Positions 1 through 7,281 of a stretch of DNA of 15,057 nucleotides are shown one piece after another. This DNA is from Deltaproteobacteria bacterium. Lineage in GTDB: Bacteria > UBA10199 > SPLOWO2-01-44-7. The notes beneath the pieces are model-generated. The model saw only the letters and a program-made list of their open reading frames with translations, was not told where the DNA came from and did no database searches. The stretch is from the NCBI GenBank assembly GCA_030688705.1, contig JAUYJH010000032.1:1-15057 (forward strand), in the 5' to 3' direction. The position numbers and the translations under genes were made by a program. Positions within the stretch are counted from its first letter, which is position 1; every line of letters begins with the position of its first letter.

Positions 1-21
1 GAGCGGGGCGTGGATTGAAAC
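1..21 (+). CRISPR. 3' part of a type I-C-like CRISPR repeat at the window edge
   Basis: The first 21 bases are identical to the last 21 bases of the complete 37-nt repeat at 1206-1242 and end in GTGGATTGAAAC, the typical 3' handle of type I-C (and many I-B/III) repeats. The window cuts the repeat, so an array probably lies just to the left. No second copy of this repeat follows within spacer distance, so this is either the last repeat of that array or a relic. Confidence 0.8.
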
Positions 22-26
22 AAAAT

Positions 27-55
27 ATGTTCCCCACACACGTGGGGATGAATGA
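27..55 (+). CRISPR. Solitary type I-E-like CRISPR repeat
   Basis: A 7-bp perfect stem (TCCCCAC at 31-37, GTGGGGA at 42-48) with an ACAC loop, followed by TGAA, has the form of E. coli-family type I-E repeats (G-TTCCCC...GGGGAT-AACCG). The 3' end is degenerate (TGA in place of the usual CCG), as often seen in the last repeat of an array. It starts only 5 nt after the I-C-like repeat ends, inside what would be the first I-C spacer. Only one copy is visible, so it is a relic or a captured spacer, not a working array. Confidence 0.6.
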
Positions 56-115
56 CACTGGTTCTTTCAAAACAGCGCTGGAATATAACCGAACGATATG
101 GCAGGATAAGCCACT

Positions 116-400
116 ATGATTCCAAAACAAGATTTGCAAAAAGCGCTGAAATTGGCCCAGAAATATCGTATCGGAAGACTCTATCTCGTCGGGTCTGCGC
201 TTGATGATGCGGCAAAAGCCAATGATTATGATTTTGTCGCTGAAAACGTGCCGGCAGGCGCCTACTTTCCGTTTTATGGTGAGTTAATGCGATCCATGCC
301 AAAATCCGTAGATTTGATACTCCTAACCAATGATGGCTCCCGTTTTGAAAAACTTGTAAGGGAAGAATCAAAACTCATCTATGAACAAGAAAAAACTTGA
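116..400 (+). CDS. mntA: MNT-family nucleotidyltransferase antitoxin (MntA-like, type VII TA)
   Basis: This 94-residue protein is a minimal nucleotidyltransferase domain. It has the G26-S27 motif, the metal-binding pair D37-Y-D39 (GSx9DxD) and a third acidic residue D66 in a hydrophobic strand (SVDLILL), so the active site looks complete. In characterised MNT/HEPN pairs (HepT/MntA of Shewanella) the antitoxin transfers AMP to a tyrosine of the partner HEPN RNase and silences it. The next gene encodes exactly such a HEPN protein and overlaps this one by 20 bp, which supports co-translation. The ATG is preceded by AGGA at 103-106 with suitable spacing. The pair sits between CRISPR repeats and a broken cas1, a common neighbourhood for MNT/HEPN modules. 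Family assignment is from motifs; AMPylation here is inferred. Confidence 0.8.
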   Translation: MIPKQDLQKALKLAQKYRIGRLYLVGSALDDAAKANDYDFVAENVPAGAYFPFYGELMRSMPKSVDLILLTNDGSRFEKLVREESKLIYEQEKT

Positions 401-815
401 GGCTTATTTTTTCTCCGAAATGGAAAATATCCGTCATACAGTTTCAATGCTGGAGAATTTTCTTAAAACGGTTTCTGATTCTCCACAAACCACGCAACTT
501 GCGACGATTTCTGTTTTTCTCCACAATATTTATAGCGGGTTTGAAAATTTTCTGAAACGTCTGGCCCGTTTTCATGGGCTTCCAATGGATAAAACGGATC
601 GGTGGCATCAAAATTTATTGGCAGTTTCTCAAGAACAAAAGTGGATTGATGAAGAACTGAACAAGAGATTGACCGCAATGCTTTCTTTTCGGCATGCCTT
701 TGTTCACTCTTATGTCTTTAATATTCCATGGGATCAATTGCGTCCTTTGGCCTATTCTGCGGCAGAAACTGCGAGTCTTTTTGGAAAACAGATGTTTTCA
801 CTCTTGCCGCGTTAA
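381..815 (+). CDS. hepT: HEPN-domain RNase toxin (HepT-like, type VII TA)
   Basis: This 144-residue, mostly helical protein carries the HEPN catalytic signature R104-x4-H109-x-Y111 (RHAFVHSY). In HepT proteins Arg and His form the RNase site and the Tyr two residues later is the AMPylation target of MntA. The R-x4-H-x-Y pattern is intact, so both toxicity and neutralisation look possible. Its start lies 20 bp inside mntA. An alternative ATG at 420 has no better ribosome-binding site and would remove the first 13 residues. The stop codon overlaps by one base (TAATG) the start of the cas1 remnant, so the pair was once, or still is, transcribed into cas1. The likely substrate is mRNA or tRNA by analogy with characterised HEPN toxins; the exact target cannot be read from sequence. 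Confidence 0.82.
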   Translation: MNKKKLEAYFFSEMENIRHTVSMLENFLKTVSDSPQTTQLATISVFLHNIYSGFENFLKRLARFHGLPMDKTDRWHQNLLAVSQEQKWIDEELNKRLTAMLSFRHAFVHSYVFNIPWDQLRPLAYSAAETASLFGKQMFSLLPR

Positions 816-927
816 TGGAAATCCGGCAAAACACACTCTATGTCACCACGCAGGGCGCTTATGTTAACCGCGACCATCTCACCCTGCGCATCGAGATTAG
901 TGGCGAGTTAAAGCTGGCTGTCCCTAT

Positions 928-1073
928 TGTAGTGTCCCTAACGCTTCTTTACAATGTCGTCATTCCTGCGACCTGCCTGCCGGCAGGCAGGAAGCCGGAA
1001 TCCAGTCTTAAACATTCTGGATCCCGACTTTCGTCGGGATGACATCCTGTAAAGAAACTTCTGTGACACTACA
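928..1073. mobile_element. 146-bp MITE-like element inserted in cas1
   Basis: The ends are imperfect 26-bp terminal inverted repeats: TGTAGTGTC at 928-936 and its complement at 1065-1073, then TTCTTTACA (945-953) matched by TGTAAAGAA (1048-1056). 21 of 26 positions agree. The 4-bp CTAT occurs on both sides (924-927 and 1074-1077), as expected for a target duplication. Excision with one CTAT restores the cas1 reading frame. There is no transposase, so it would move only in trans. The TGT...ACA ends do not let me assign an IS family. The centre contains a GTCATTCC-type palindromic repeat. Confidence 0.8.
959..1043. repeat. GTCATTCC-type palindromic repeat nested in the MITE
   Basis: The segment begins GTCATTCCTGC and ends CGGGATGAC. 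It contains internal hairpins such as CCTGCCTGCCGGCAGGCAGG and the segment GAAGCCGGAATCCAG. Related copies lie at 1268-1294 and 1562-1654. This is the widespread dispersed repeat type whose chance translation reads VIPAKAGIQ. Here it forms the interior of the inverted-repeat element, so either it is part of that MITE or it was carried into it. Confidence 0.7.
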
Positions 1074-1205
1074 CTATCCATCACTTGGAATCAGTTTGTC
1101 TCTTCGTCCCCATCATGATCAGCCCGCAGGCTTCGCAATTGTGTTGGGAGCATGCCTCAGTCAATTGTTTCAGCAAAGTCGGCACCTTTACCAACATGAT
1201 ACTTT

Positions 1206-1242
1206 GTCGCCCCGCTCTCACGAGCGGGGCGTGGATTGAAAC
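1206..1242 (+). CRISPR. Solitary complete 37-nt type I-C-like CRISPR repeat
   Basis: The 37-nt unit starts GTCGCCCCGCTC and ends GTGGATTGAAAC. It has a 10-bp perfect stem (CGCCCCGCTC / GAGCGGGGCG) with a TCAC loop, matching type I-C repeat architecture. Its last 21 nt recur at 1-21. No further copy follows, so there is no spacer array here. It directly abuts the truncated cas1, so it is probably what is left after a deletion between cas1 and the array. The cas2 gene and the leader that should separate them are absent. Confidence 0.85.
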
Positions 1243-1267
1243 AGCAGTAAAAATTCCTTACAAAGCA

Positions 1268-1294
1268 CTGGATTCCGGCTTTCGCCGGAATGAC
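1268..1294. repeat. Partial GTCATTCC-type palindromic repeat
   Basis: An 8-bp perfect stem ATTCCGGC / GCCGGAAT with a TTTC loop, flanked by CTGG and GAC, is the half-unit of the same dispersed repeat found at 959-1043 and 1562-1654. It lies between the solitary CRISPR repeat and rpsU. It may act as a hairpin, but no poly-T follows. Confidence 0.7.
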
Positions 1295-1317
1295 GGCCAC
1301 AGACAGCCAGTTTTCTG

Positions 1318-1347
1318 TTGACTTTTCCCTGCAAAGTCCAGTAGTTG
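1318..1347 (+). promoter_or_regulatory. Weak candidate promoter for rpsU
   Basis: TTGACT at 1318-1323 is a good -35 match. About 18 bp later TAGTTG (1342-1347) is only a poor -10. The position, ending 10 bp before the rpsU ATG, would give an almost leaderless transcript, and no clear Shine-Dalgarno is seen before that ATG. This is a guess from sequence alone. Confidence 0.25.
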
Positions 1348-1357
1348 ATGCCGACTT

Positions 1358-1555
1358 ATGGCAACCATTATCCTTAAAGAAGGCGAAAGCTTTGAAGGGG
1401 CCCTCCGCCGCTTCAAAAAACAGTGTGAAAAATCGGGCATTTTGACCGAACTGCGCAAGCGTGAATTCTACGAAAAACCCTCCATCCGGCGCAAAAAGAA
1501 ATCGATCCAGGCCAGAAAACGGGCCTTGCGCAAAGGCAAACCGAGCAGTTACTAG
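1358..1555 (+). CDS. rpsU: 30S ribosomal protein S21
   Basis: This 65-residue, strongly basic protein has the S21 pattern: a short strand (MATIILKEGESFEGALRRFK), the conserved CEKSGI region and a Lys/Arg-rich helix (RRKKKSIQARKRALRKG). S21 is a small-subunit protein near the anti-Shine-Dalgarno end of 16S rRNA and aids mRNA binding. It is the first gene of the macromolecular-synthesis operon rpsU-(yqeY)-dnaG-rpoD, which continues downstream on the same strand. No convincing Shine-Dalgarno precedes the ATG; the sequence immediately upstream is the decayed CRISPR region, so the ancestral rpsU leader may have been altered. Length and composition are normal for the family. Confidence 0.95.
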   Translation: MATIILKEGESFEGALRRFKKQCEKSGILTELRKREFYEKPSIRRKKKSIQARKRALRKGKPSSY

Positions 1556-1561
1556 ACCAAT

Positions 1562-1654
1562 GTCATTCCGGCAAAAGCCGGAATCCAGTATCTTCGATAG
1601 GTTCTGGACCCCGGCTGCAGCCTGCCCCGTACTACGATACGGGGCCGGGGTGAC
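1562..1654. repeat. GTCATTCC-type palindromic repeat between rpsU and yqeY
   Basis: A 93-bp element begins GTCATTCCGGCAAAAGCCGG and ends GCCGGGGTGAC. The terminal parts are each other's rough inverted complement, and it contains internal stems (CCGGCAAAAGCCGG, and GCCCCGTACTACGATACGGGGC). It fills the rpsU-yqeY gap inside the operon, where its hairpins could modulate expression of the downstream genes relative to rpsU, but no poly-T tail marks it as a classical terminator. Confidence 0.8.
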
Positions 1655-1697
1655 GAAAAATCCGCAGGTGACGAGAAATCCAGAGGGGGAGTGCCGC

Positions 1698-2144
1698 ATG
1701 TCTTTGAAGGAAAAAATCGAAAATGATTTGAAAGAGGCGATGCGGGCAAAAGACGCGCTCAAACTCTCTTGTCTCCGTCTTGTTAAATCGGCCGTTAAAA
1801 ACAAAGAGATCGATGTGCGGGGCGCGCTGGATGACAGTCAGGTAATCGCCATTCTGTCGACATTGGCCAAACAGCGCAAAGAATCGATTGAACAGTTTAA
1901 AAAAGGGGGAAGGGACGATCTGGTCAAGCAGGAAGAGGCCGAGCTCGCCGTTTTGGAAACCTATCTCCCCAAACAGATGTCCGAAAAAGAATTGGAAGAG
2001 ATCGTCATCAAAACCATCGCCGAAACCGGCGCCAAGGGCCCCCAAGAAATGGGAAAAGTCATGAAAGCGCTTATGCCCAAGATTACCGGAAAAGCGGATG
2101 GCAAAGAAGTCAGCGCACTGGTGCAAAAAAAATTAACCCCATAA
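1698..2144 (+). CDS. yqeY: GatB/YqeY domain protein
   Basis: This 148-residue protein matches the YqeY family: an N-terminal helix (SLKEKIENDLKEAMRAKD), the LSCLRLVKSAVKNKEID stretch, a central KQRKESIEQFKKGGRDDLV segment and the C-terminal GKVMKALMPKITGKADGKEV signature shared with the tail of the GatB amidotransferase subunit. Free-standing YqeY is thought to interact with tRNA or amidotransferase complexes, but its exact role is unsettled. The chosen ATG has a strong GAGGGGGA Shine-Dalgarno about 8 nt upstream; the frame stays open further upstream through the palindromic repeat, but that part is not YqeY-like. Its position between rpsU and dnaG is a common operon arrangement, linking it to translation and replication start-up genes. 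Confidence 0.93.
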   Translation: MSLKEKIENDLKEAMRAKDALKLSCLRLVKSAVKNKEIDVRGALDDSQVIAILSTLAKQRKESIEQFKKGGRDDLVKQEEAELAVLETYLPKQMSEKELEEIVIKTIAETGAKGPQEMGKVMKALMPKITGKADGKEVSALVQKKLTP

Positions 2145-2150
2145 AAGTTT

Positions 2151-2190
2151 GGAATTTGGGATTTGTTTAGGATTTAGAATTTAGGATTTT
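2151..2190 (+). repeat. AT-rich heptamer tract upstream of dnaG
   Basis: Successive 7-bp units GGAATTT, GGGATTT, then after a 5-bp GTTTA spacer GGATTTA, GAATTTA and GGATTTT make up the 54-bp gap between yqeY and dnaG. The last unit also carries the only AGGA that could serve as the dnaG ribosome-binding site. This is an imperfect short tandem repeat, different in sequence from the GGACC heptamers inside dnaG. Confidence 0.65.
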
Positions 2191-2198
2191 CCCCATTT

Positions 2199-3955
2199 AT
2201 GGCTTCCAAAGAGATTCTGGAAGAAATTCGCGCGCGCAGTTCCATTGTTTCGCTTATTGGCGAAAGAATCCCCCTTAAAAAAAGCGGCCGCAATTTCAAA
2301 GGGCTTTGCCCCTTTCATCAGGAAAAATCCCCCTCGTTCATGGTGAGCGATGACAAGCAGATTTTTCACTGTTTCGGTTGCGGGGCCGGCGGCGACATTT
2401 TTACCTTTGTCATGAAAATGGACGGGCTTGATTTTCCGGAGGCCCTTAAAGAGATGGCCCGCCGGGCGGGTGTCACCCTCCCCAAGGAGTCCCGTTTCGC
2501 CCCGTCCGACGCCGATGCCGAATGGGAACGGCGCAAGCAGTGGAGCCTTCGTTTGAACGAACTTGCCCTGGAACATTTCATAAAAAATCTGGAAGATCCG
2601 CAGGCCGGAAAAAAAGCCCGTCGCTATCTGCAGGAACGCGGCATCGACATGAACACCGCGAAGACGCACAAGCTGGGGGCGGCCAAAGAGGGTTGGGACG
2701 CGCTGACCCATGCCTTTGCCGCCATAAAAGCCCCCATGAAGCTGGCCGTGGAATTGGGGCTGATCCGCGAAAAAGAGACCGGCGGTCATTACGATTTTTT
2801 CCGAGATCGTTTGATGTTTCCCATTTTTGACTCCAAAGGGGCTGTGGTCGGCTTCAGCGGCAGAACCCTTAATACGGAGGATGCCGCCAAATATATCAAT
2901 TCTTCCGATTCGATTTTGTACCACAAATCAAAAACCCTTTTCGGCTTTTTCTGGGCCAAAGAGGCGATCCGCAAGCTGGATGAAGTCATTTTGGTCGAAG
3001 GGAATCTGGATTGCCTTACTTTAAGGCAAGCCGGCATTGAAAATGTGGCGGCCCCGCTGGGAACGGCGTTGACCGCGGAACATCTTAAATTTTTAAGCCG
3101 GCACACCCGTAATTTTATAGTCGCCTTTGATGGCGATAAGGCAGGGGCCATGGCGGCCATTCGTTCTCTTCCCCTGTTTTTAGAACTCCAATTAGTCCCC
3201 AAGGGACTGACCTTGCCGCAAGGCTCTGATCCCGACAACTTTATCCGTACCAAAGGGGTCACCGAGTGGAACGCCTTGAAAAACAAATCGAAAACCCTAT
3301 TTGAGTACTTCGTCGATTATATCCTTCAGGAATCTCCAAAAGGGACTCAAGGAGTAGTGCAGGCTTGGGAAAAGATCTCTCCCGTTTTAAATAAAGTGGA
3401 AAGCAGCGTGGAAAAAGGAATCTACAAACGGCAAATAGCGGAAAAGCTTGGGGTGGAGGAGAAATGGTTGGAACAGAAAAAGCCGAGGACCGAAGACCGA
3501 GGACCGAGGACCGTGGACCAAAAGCAAAACGTGAAAGAATATCCAGAGGAAGAACGACTGCTCATTGCGGCGATGGTGTTGAGGCCTAAAACTGTTGAAA
3601 CTATTAGAGATTCTGGCGTTATCTTTACCGATCTGCAATTAAAAGAAATGGCCACGCAACTTTTTGAGGCGCATGCCGAAGAGAAGTTGGTTTCGCTGGC
3701 ATCCTTGCAAACTGTTTTGAACGAGCCACTGGCAAAATGGATTCGCGAAATGGCGCTGGTGGAAGAAGAAGAAATGGTTTGGGAAAAAGCGGTTGAAGAT
3801 TGCCTTGCAAAAATCCGTATAAAAAGTATGGGTGCCAGACTCGAAAAACTGAACCGAGAGATAGCGGAAGCGGAAAATCTGGGAAAGGATTCGGCGCTGC
3901 TCGATTTATTGAATGAAAAAACGAAATTAATGGAATCTAAAAAGAGGTCCACACT

Positions 3956-3959
<4 letters not shown>
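2199..3959 (+). CDS. dnaG: DNA primase DnaG
   Basis: This 586-residue protein synthesises RNA primers at the replication fork. The CHC2 zinc finger is intact (C37, H40, C58, C61). The primase core and TOPRIM domain follow, with the catalytic acid in LVEGNLD (E267) and the FDGDKAG motif (D311, D313). From about 450 to 585 lies the helical C-terminal region that binds the DnaB helicase. Between core and C-terminal region, residues about 429-441 (PRTEDRGPRTVD) are encoded by a 35-bp array of five GGACC-type heptamers, an unusual insertion in the linker. The ATG at 2199 has a modest AGGA about 12 nt upstream. The stop overlaps the rpoD start by ATGA, so the two are translationally coupled, as usual in this operon. 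Confidence 0.96.
3485..3519 (+). repeat. Five GGACC-type heptamers inside dnaG
   Basis: Five direct 7-bp units, GAGGACC, GAAGACC, GAGGACC, GAGGACC and GTGGACC, lie in the coding region of the primase linker. A second five-unit, 35-bp array of the complementary sequence lies at 9942-9976, so this is a dispersed short tandem repeat of the genome. Thirty-five is not a multiple of three, so the insertion must have been accommodated by neighbouring changes. Confidence 0.85.
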
Positions 3960-5776
<1,817 letters not shown>

Positions 5777-5826
5777 CACGATCCCAAGCTTTTCATCCGG
5801 TTATCAATATGTTAGCTTAAGCGCCT

Positions 5827-7134
5827 ATGCCCGGTGGAAAACCGCTTAAAAAAGGTCAAAGGATTGCCAAATACCGGCTTTTGAAAAAACTCGGAGAGGG
5901 GACCTTTGGCGAGGTCTGGAGGGCCAAAGATTTGGTCGAGGGAATTAACGTCGCCCTCAAAATTCCCCAACCCGAGTGGAACACCAAGGAACATCAGAAA
6001 ATTTTTCAGGATGAAGTCCGGCTTGTCGCCCCCCTTGATCATCACAATATTTTGAAAATCAAAAATGCCGATGTGCTCGGCAAGCGTTTTGTGATTGTCA
6101 CCGAATGCGGCAAAGAGGCTTTAAGCGATCGCCTCCAAAAACCGCGCAATTTTAAATTTATCGCGTCGGTCATGGGGCAGATTTTGAGCGCCTTGGCCTA
6201 CGCCCACCGGCATAAAATCATCCACCGTGACATCAAGCCGGAAAATGTGATTTTATTCGCGGACGGCACCGCGCGCATCACCGATTTCGGCATCGCCAAA
6301 GTGGTGGAAAAAACACTGATTCGCGGGGAAGGAACCGGAACCATCGGTTATATGGCTCCGGAGCAGGCCTATGGCCAAACCAGCCATGCCTCGGATGTTT
6401 TTTCCCTGGGGATTCTTTTTTACCAGATGCTGACTGGCGTTTTGCCGCCGTGGCCTTTTGAATGGCCCTATCCCCGCCACAAACAACTTCTCAAAAAAGC
6501 CCCCCTGCCGGTTTTGTATTTTATCCGCAAGGCCACCGCCTTCAACCCGGTCCGCCGCTATCCCAATTGCGTTGTGATGGAACAGGCATGGCTCAAAGCG
6601 GTCAAAAACTGGAAGATGTTCCGGATCGGCAAAATAAAAAAACACCGCAAGCCGTTAAAACCCCTCCATTGGCGCGACTATAAAGTCAAAACTTTCGTGC
6701 AGCAGAATCGGGCAAAACTGCGGCTCGATTTTTTGTGCCGCAAATGCGAACAGCCGATCTCTGAATTTATGCGGGCCTGCCCCTGGTGCGGCGACGCCAA
6801 AAATAACTTCCGCAAAATTACCACTTTCCCCGCCTCCTGCGACCGTTGCCACCACGGCACTCATCTTGATTGGCATTTTTGCCCATGGTGCTACCGGGAA
6901 CGATTCAAAAAAATAAAGCCGTTCCCTTCCAAAGACAAACGCTACACCGAACACTGTACCAACCCCCGCTGCCGCAAACCGATGATCCCTTTTATGAGCT
7001 ATTGTCCCTATTGCCACAAAAAAGTGGCCAAGGCATGGCGCCACCCATCGCTTCCGGACCGTTGTCCTTCCTGCCGCTGGGGAGTTGCAAAGGATTATTG
7101 GGAATTTTGTGCTTGGTGTGCTCTTAAATTGTAA
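5827..7134 (+). CDS. Ser/Thr protein kinase with four C-terminal zinc ribbons
   Basis: The 435-residue protein is a Hanks-type kinase (about 16-260) fused to a cysteine-rich tail. All key kinase residues are present: the glycine loop GEGTFGEV (23-30), K45, a helix-C acid at E63, HRD (133-135), N140, DFG (153-155) and APE (177-179). From 304 on come four cysteine quartets: C304/307/318/321, C338/341/352/355, C377/382/393/396 and C413/416/428/431, each of zinc-ribbon type with repeated CPWC/CPYC/CAWC knuckles. There is no transmembrane segment or PASTA domain, so it is cytoplasmic. The ribbons probably bind protein or nucleic acid and position the kinase. The 50-bp spacing after rpoD suggests possible read-through from the rpoD operon. 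The ATG lacks a clear Shine-Dalgarno. The kinase call is firm; the substrate is unknown. Confidence 0.9.
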   Translation: MPGGKPLKKGQRIAKYRLLKKLGEGTFGEVWRAKDLVEGINVALKIPQPEWNTKEHQKIFQDEVRLVAPLDHHNILKIKNADVLGKRFVIVTECGKEALSDRLQKPRNFKFIASVMGQILSALAYAHRHKIIHRDIKPENVILFADGTARITDFGIAKVVEKTLIRGEGTGTIGYMAPEQAYGQTSHASDVFSLGILFYQMLTGVLPPWPFEWPYPRHKQLLKKAPLPVLYFIRKATAFNPVRRYPNCVVMEQAWLKAVKNWKMFRIGKIKKHRKPLKPLHWRDYKVKTFVQQNRAKLRLDFLCRKCEQPISEFMRACPWCGDAKNNFRKITTFPASCDRCHHGTHLDWHFCPWCYRERFKKIKPFPSKDKRYTEHCTNPRCRKPMIPFMSYCPYCHKKVAKAWRHPSLPDRCPSCRWGVAKDYWEFCAWCALKL

Positions 7135-7156
7135 AGTACTTTGACCGATGGGGGGT

Positions 7157-7187
7157 GTCGGGGGGAGAAAGGATTTCGCCCCCCGAC
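7157..7187. terminator. GC-rich hairpin after the kinase gene
   Basis: GTCGGGGGG (7157-7165) and CCCCCCGAC (7179-7187) form a 9-bp perfect stem with a 13-nt loop, 23 bp after the kinase stop codon. Only TTT follows, so it is a poor intrinsic terminator. It may instead be part of a dispersed repeat, since a second hairpin follows at 7196-7215. Confidence 0.45.
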
Positions 7188-7195
7188 TTTAGCGA

Positions 7196-7215
7196 GCATC
7201 CGGCTTTGCCGGTGC
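7196..7215. repeat. Second small hairpin before the VKOR gene
   Basis: GCATCCGGC, TTT, GCCGGTGC form a stem of eight pairs with one bulged T. Together with the 7157-7187 hairpin it occupies much of the 147-bp gap before the VKOR-DsbA gene. Nothing else is recognised in this gap apart from the Shine-Dalgarno of the next gene. Confidence 0.4.
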
Positions 7216-7281
7216 GAGCGAATAACATACTGGGATTACTGCACATGGTGTGGTACGGAATTGTGAAACAAGGAGGTAACT

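Larger units (their letters stand above)
815..1205 (+). pseudogene. cas1: cas1 remnant (type I-C-like), interrupted by a MITE and truncated
   Basis: From the ATG at 815 the frame reads MEIRQNTLYVTTQGAY and then ELKLAVPI, the start of type I-C-like Cas1, the CRISPR integrase. At codon 38 a 146-bp inverted-repeat element intervenes and brings a stop at 1040-1042. Removing the element plus one CTAT copy (150 bp, 50 codons) joins the halves in frame as KLAVPIHHLESVCLF, followed by ISPQASQLCWEHASVNCFSK and VGTF, the expected next stretch of Cas1. Homology ends near 1195, where the sequence passes into a CRISPR repeat. About 80 of the usual roughly 340 codons remain; the whole C-terminal catalytic domain (metal-binding Glu/His/Asp) and cas2 are missing. 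The gene is certainly non-functional. The Cas1 call rests on motif recognition and on the in-frame repair after virtual excision. Confidence 0.8.

Noticed and set aside
1..1242. A functional CRISPR array within the window
   Set aside because: Only isolated repeats are seen, without repeat-spacer periodicity; the array, if any, is outside the window.
1461..1697. N-terminal extension of yqeY upstream of 1698
   Set aside because: The added codons cover rpsU in another frame and a palindromic repeat; the ATG at 1698 has a strong Shine-Dalgarno and matches the family start.
1157..1804. 215-codon - strand frame containing VIPAKAGIQ
   Set aside because: It is chance translation of dispersed palindromic repeats and of the complement of rpsU and yqeY.
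5777..5826. Terminator or promoter between rpoD and the kinase gene
   Set aside because: No stem with a T-run and no convincing -35/-10 pair could be found in these 50 bases.
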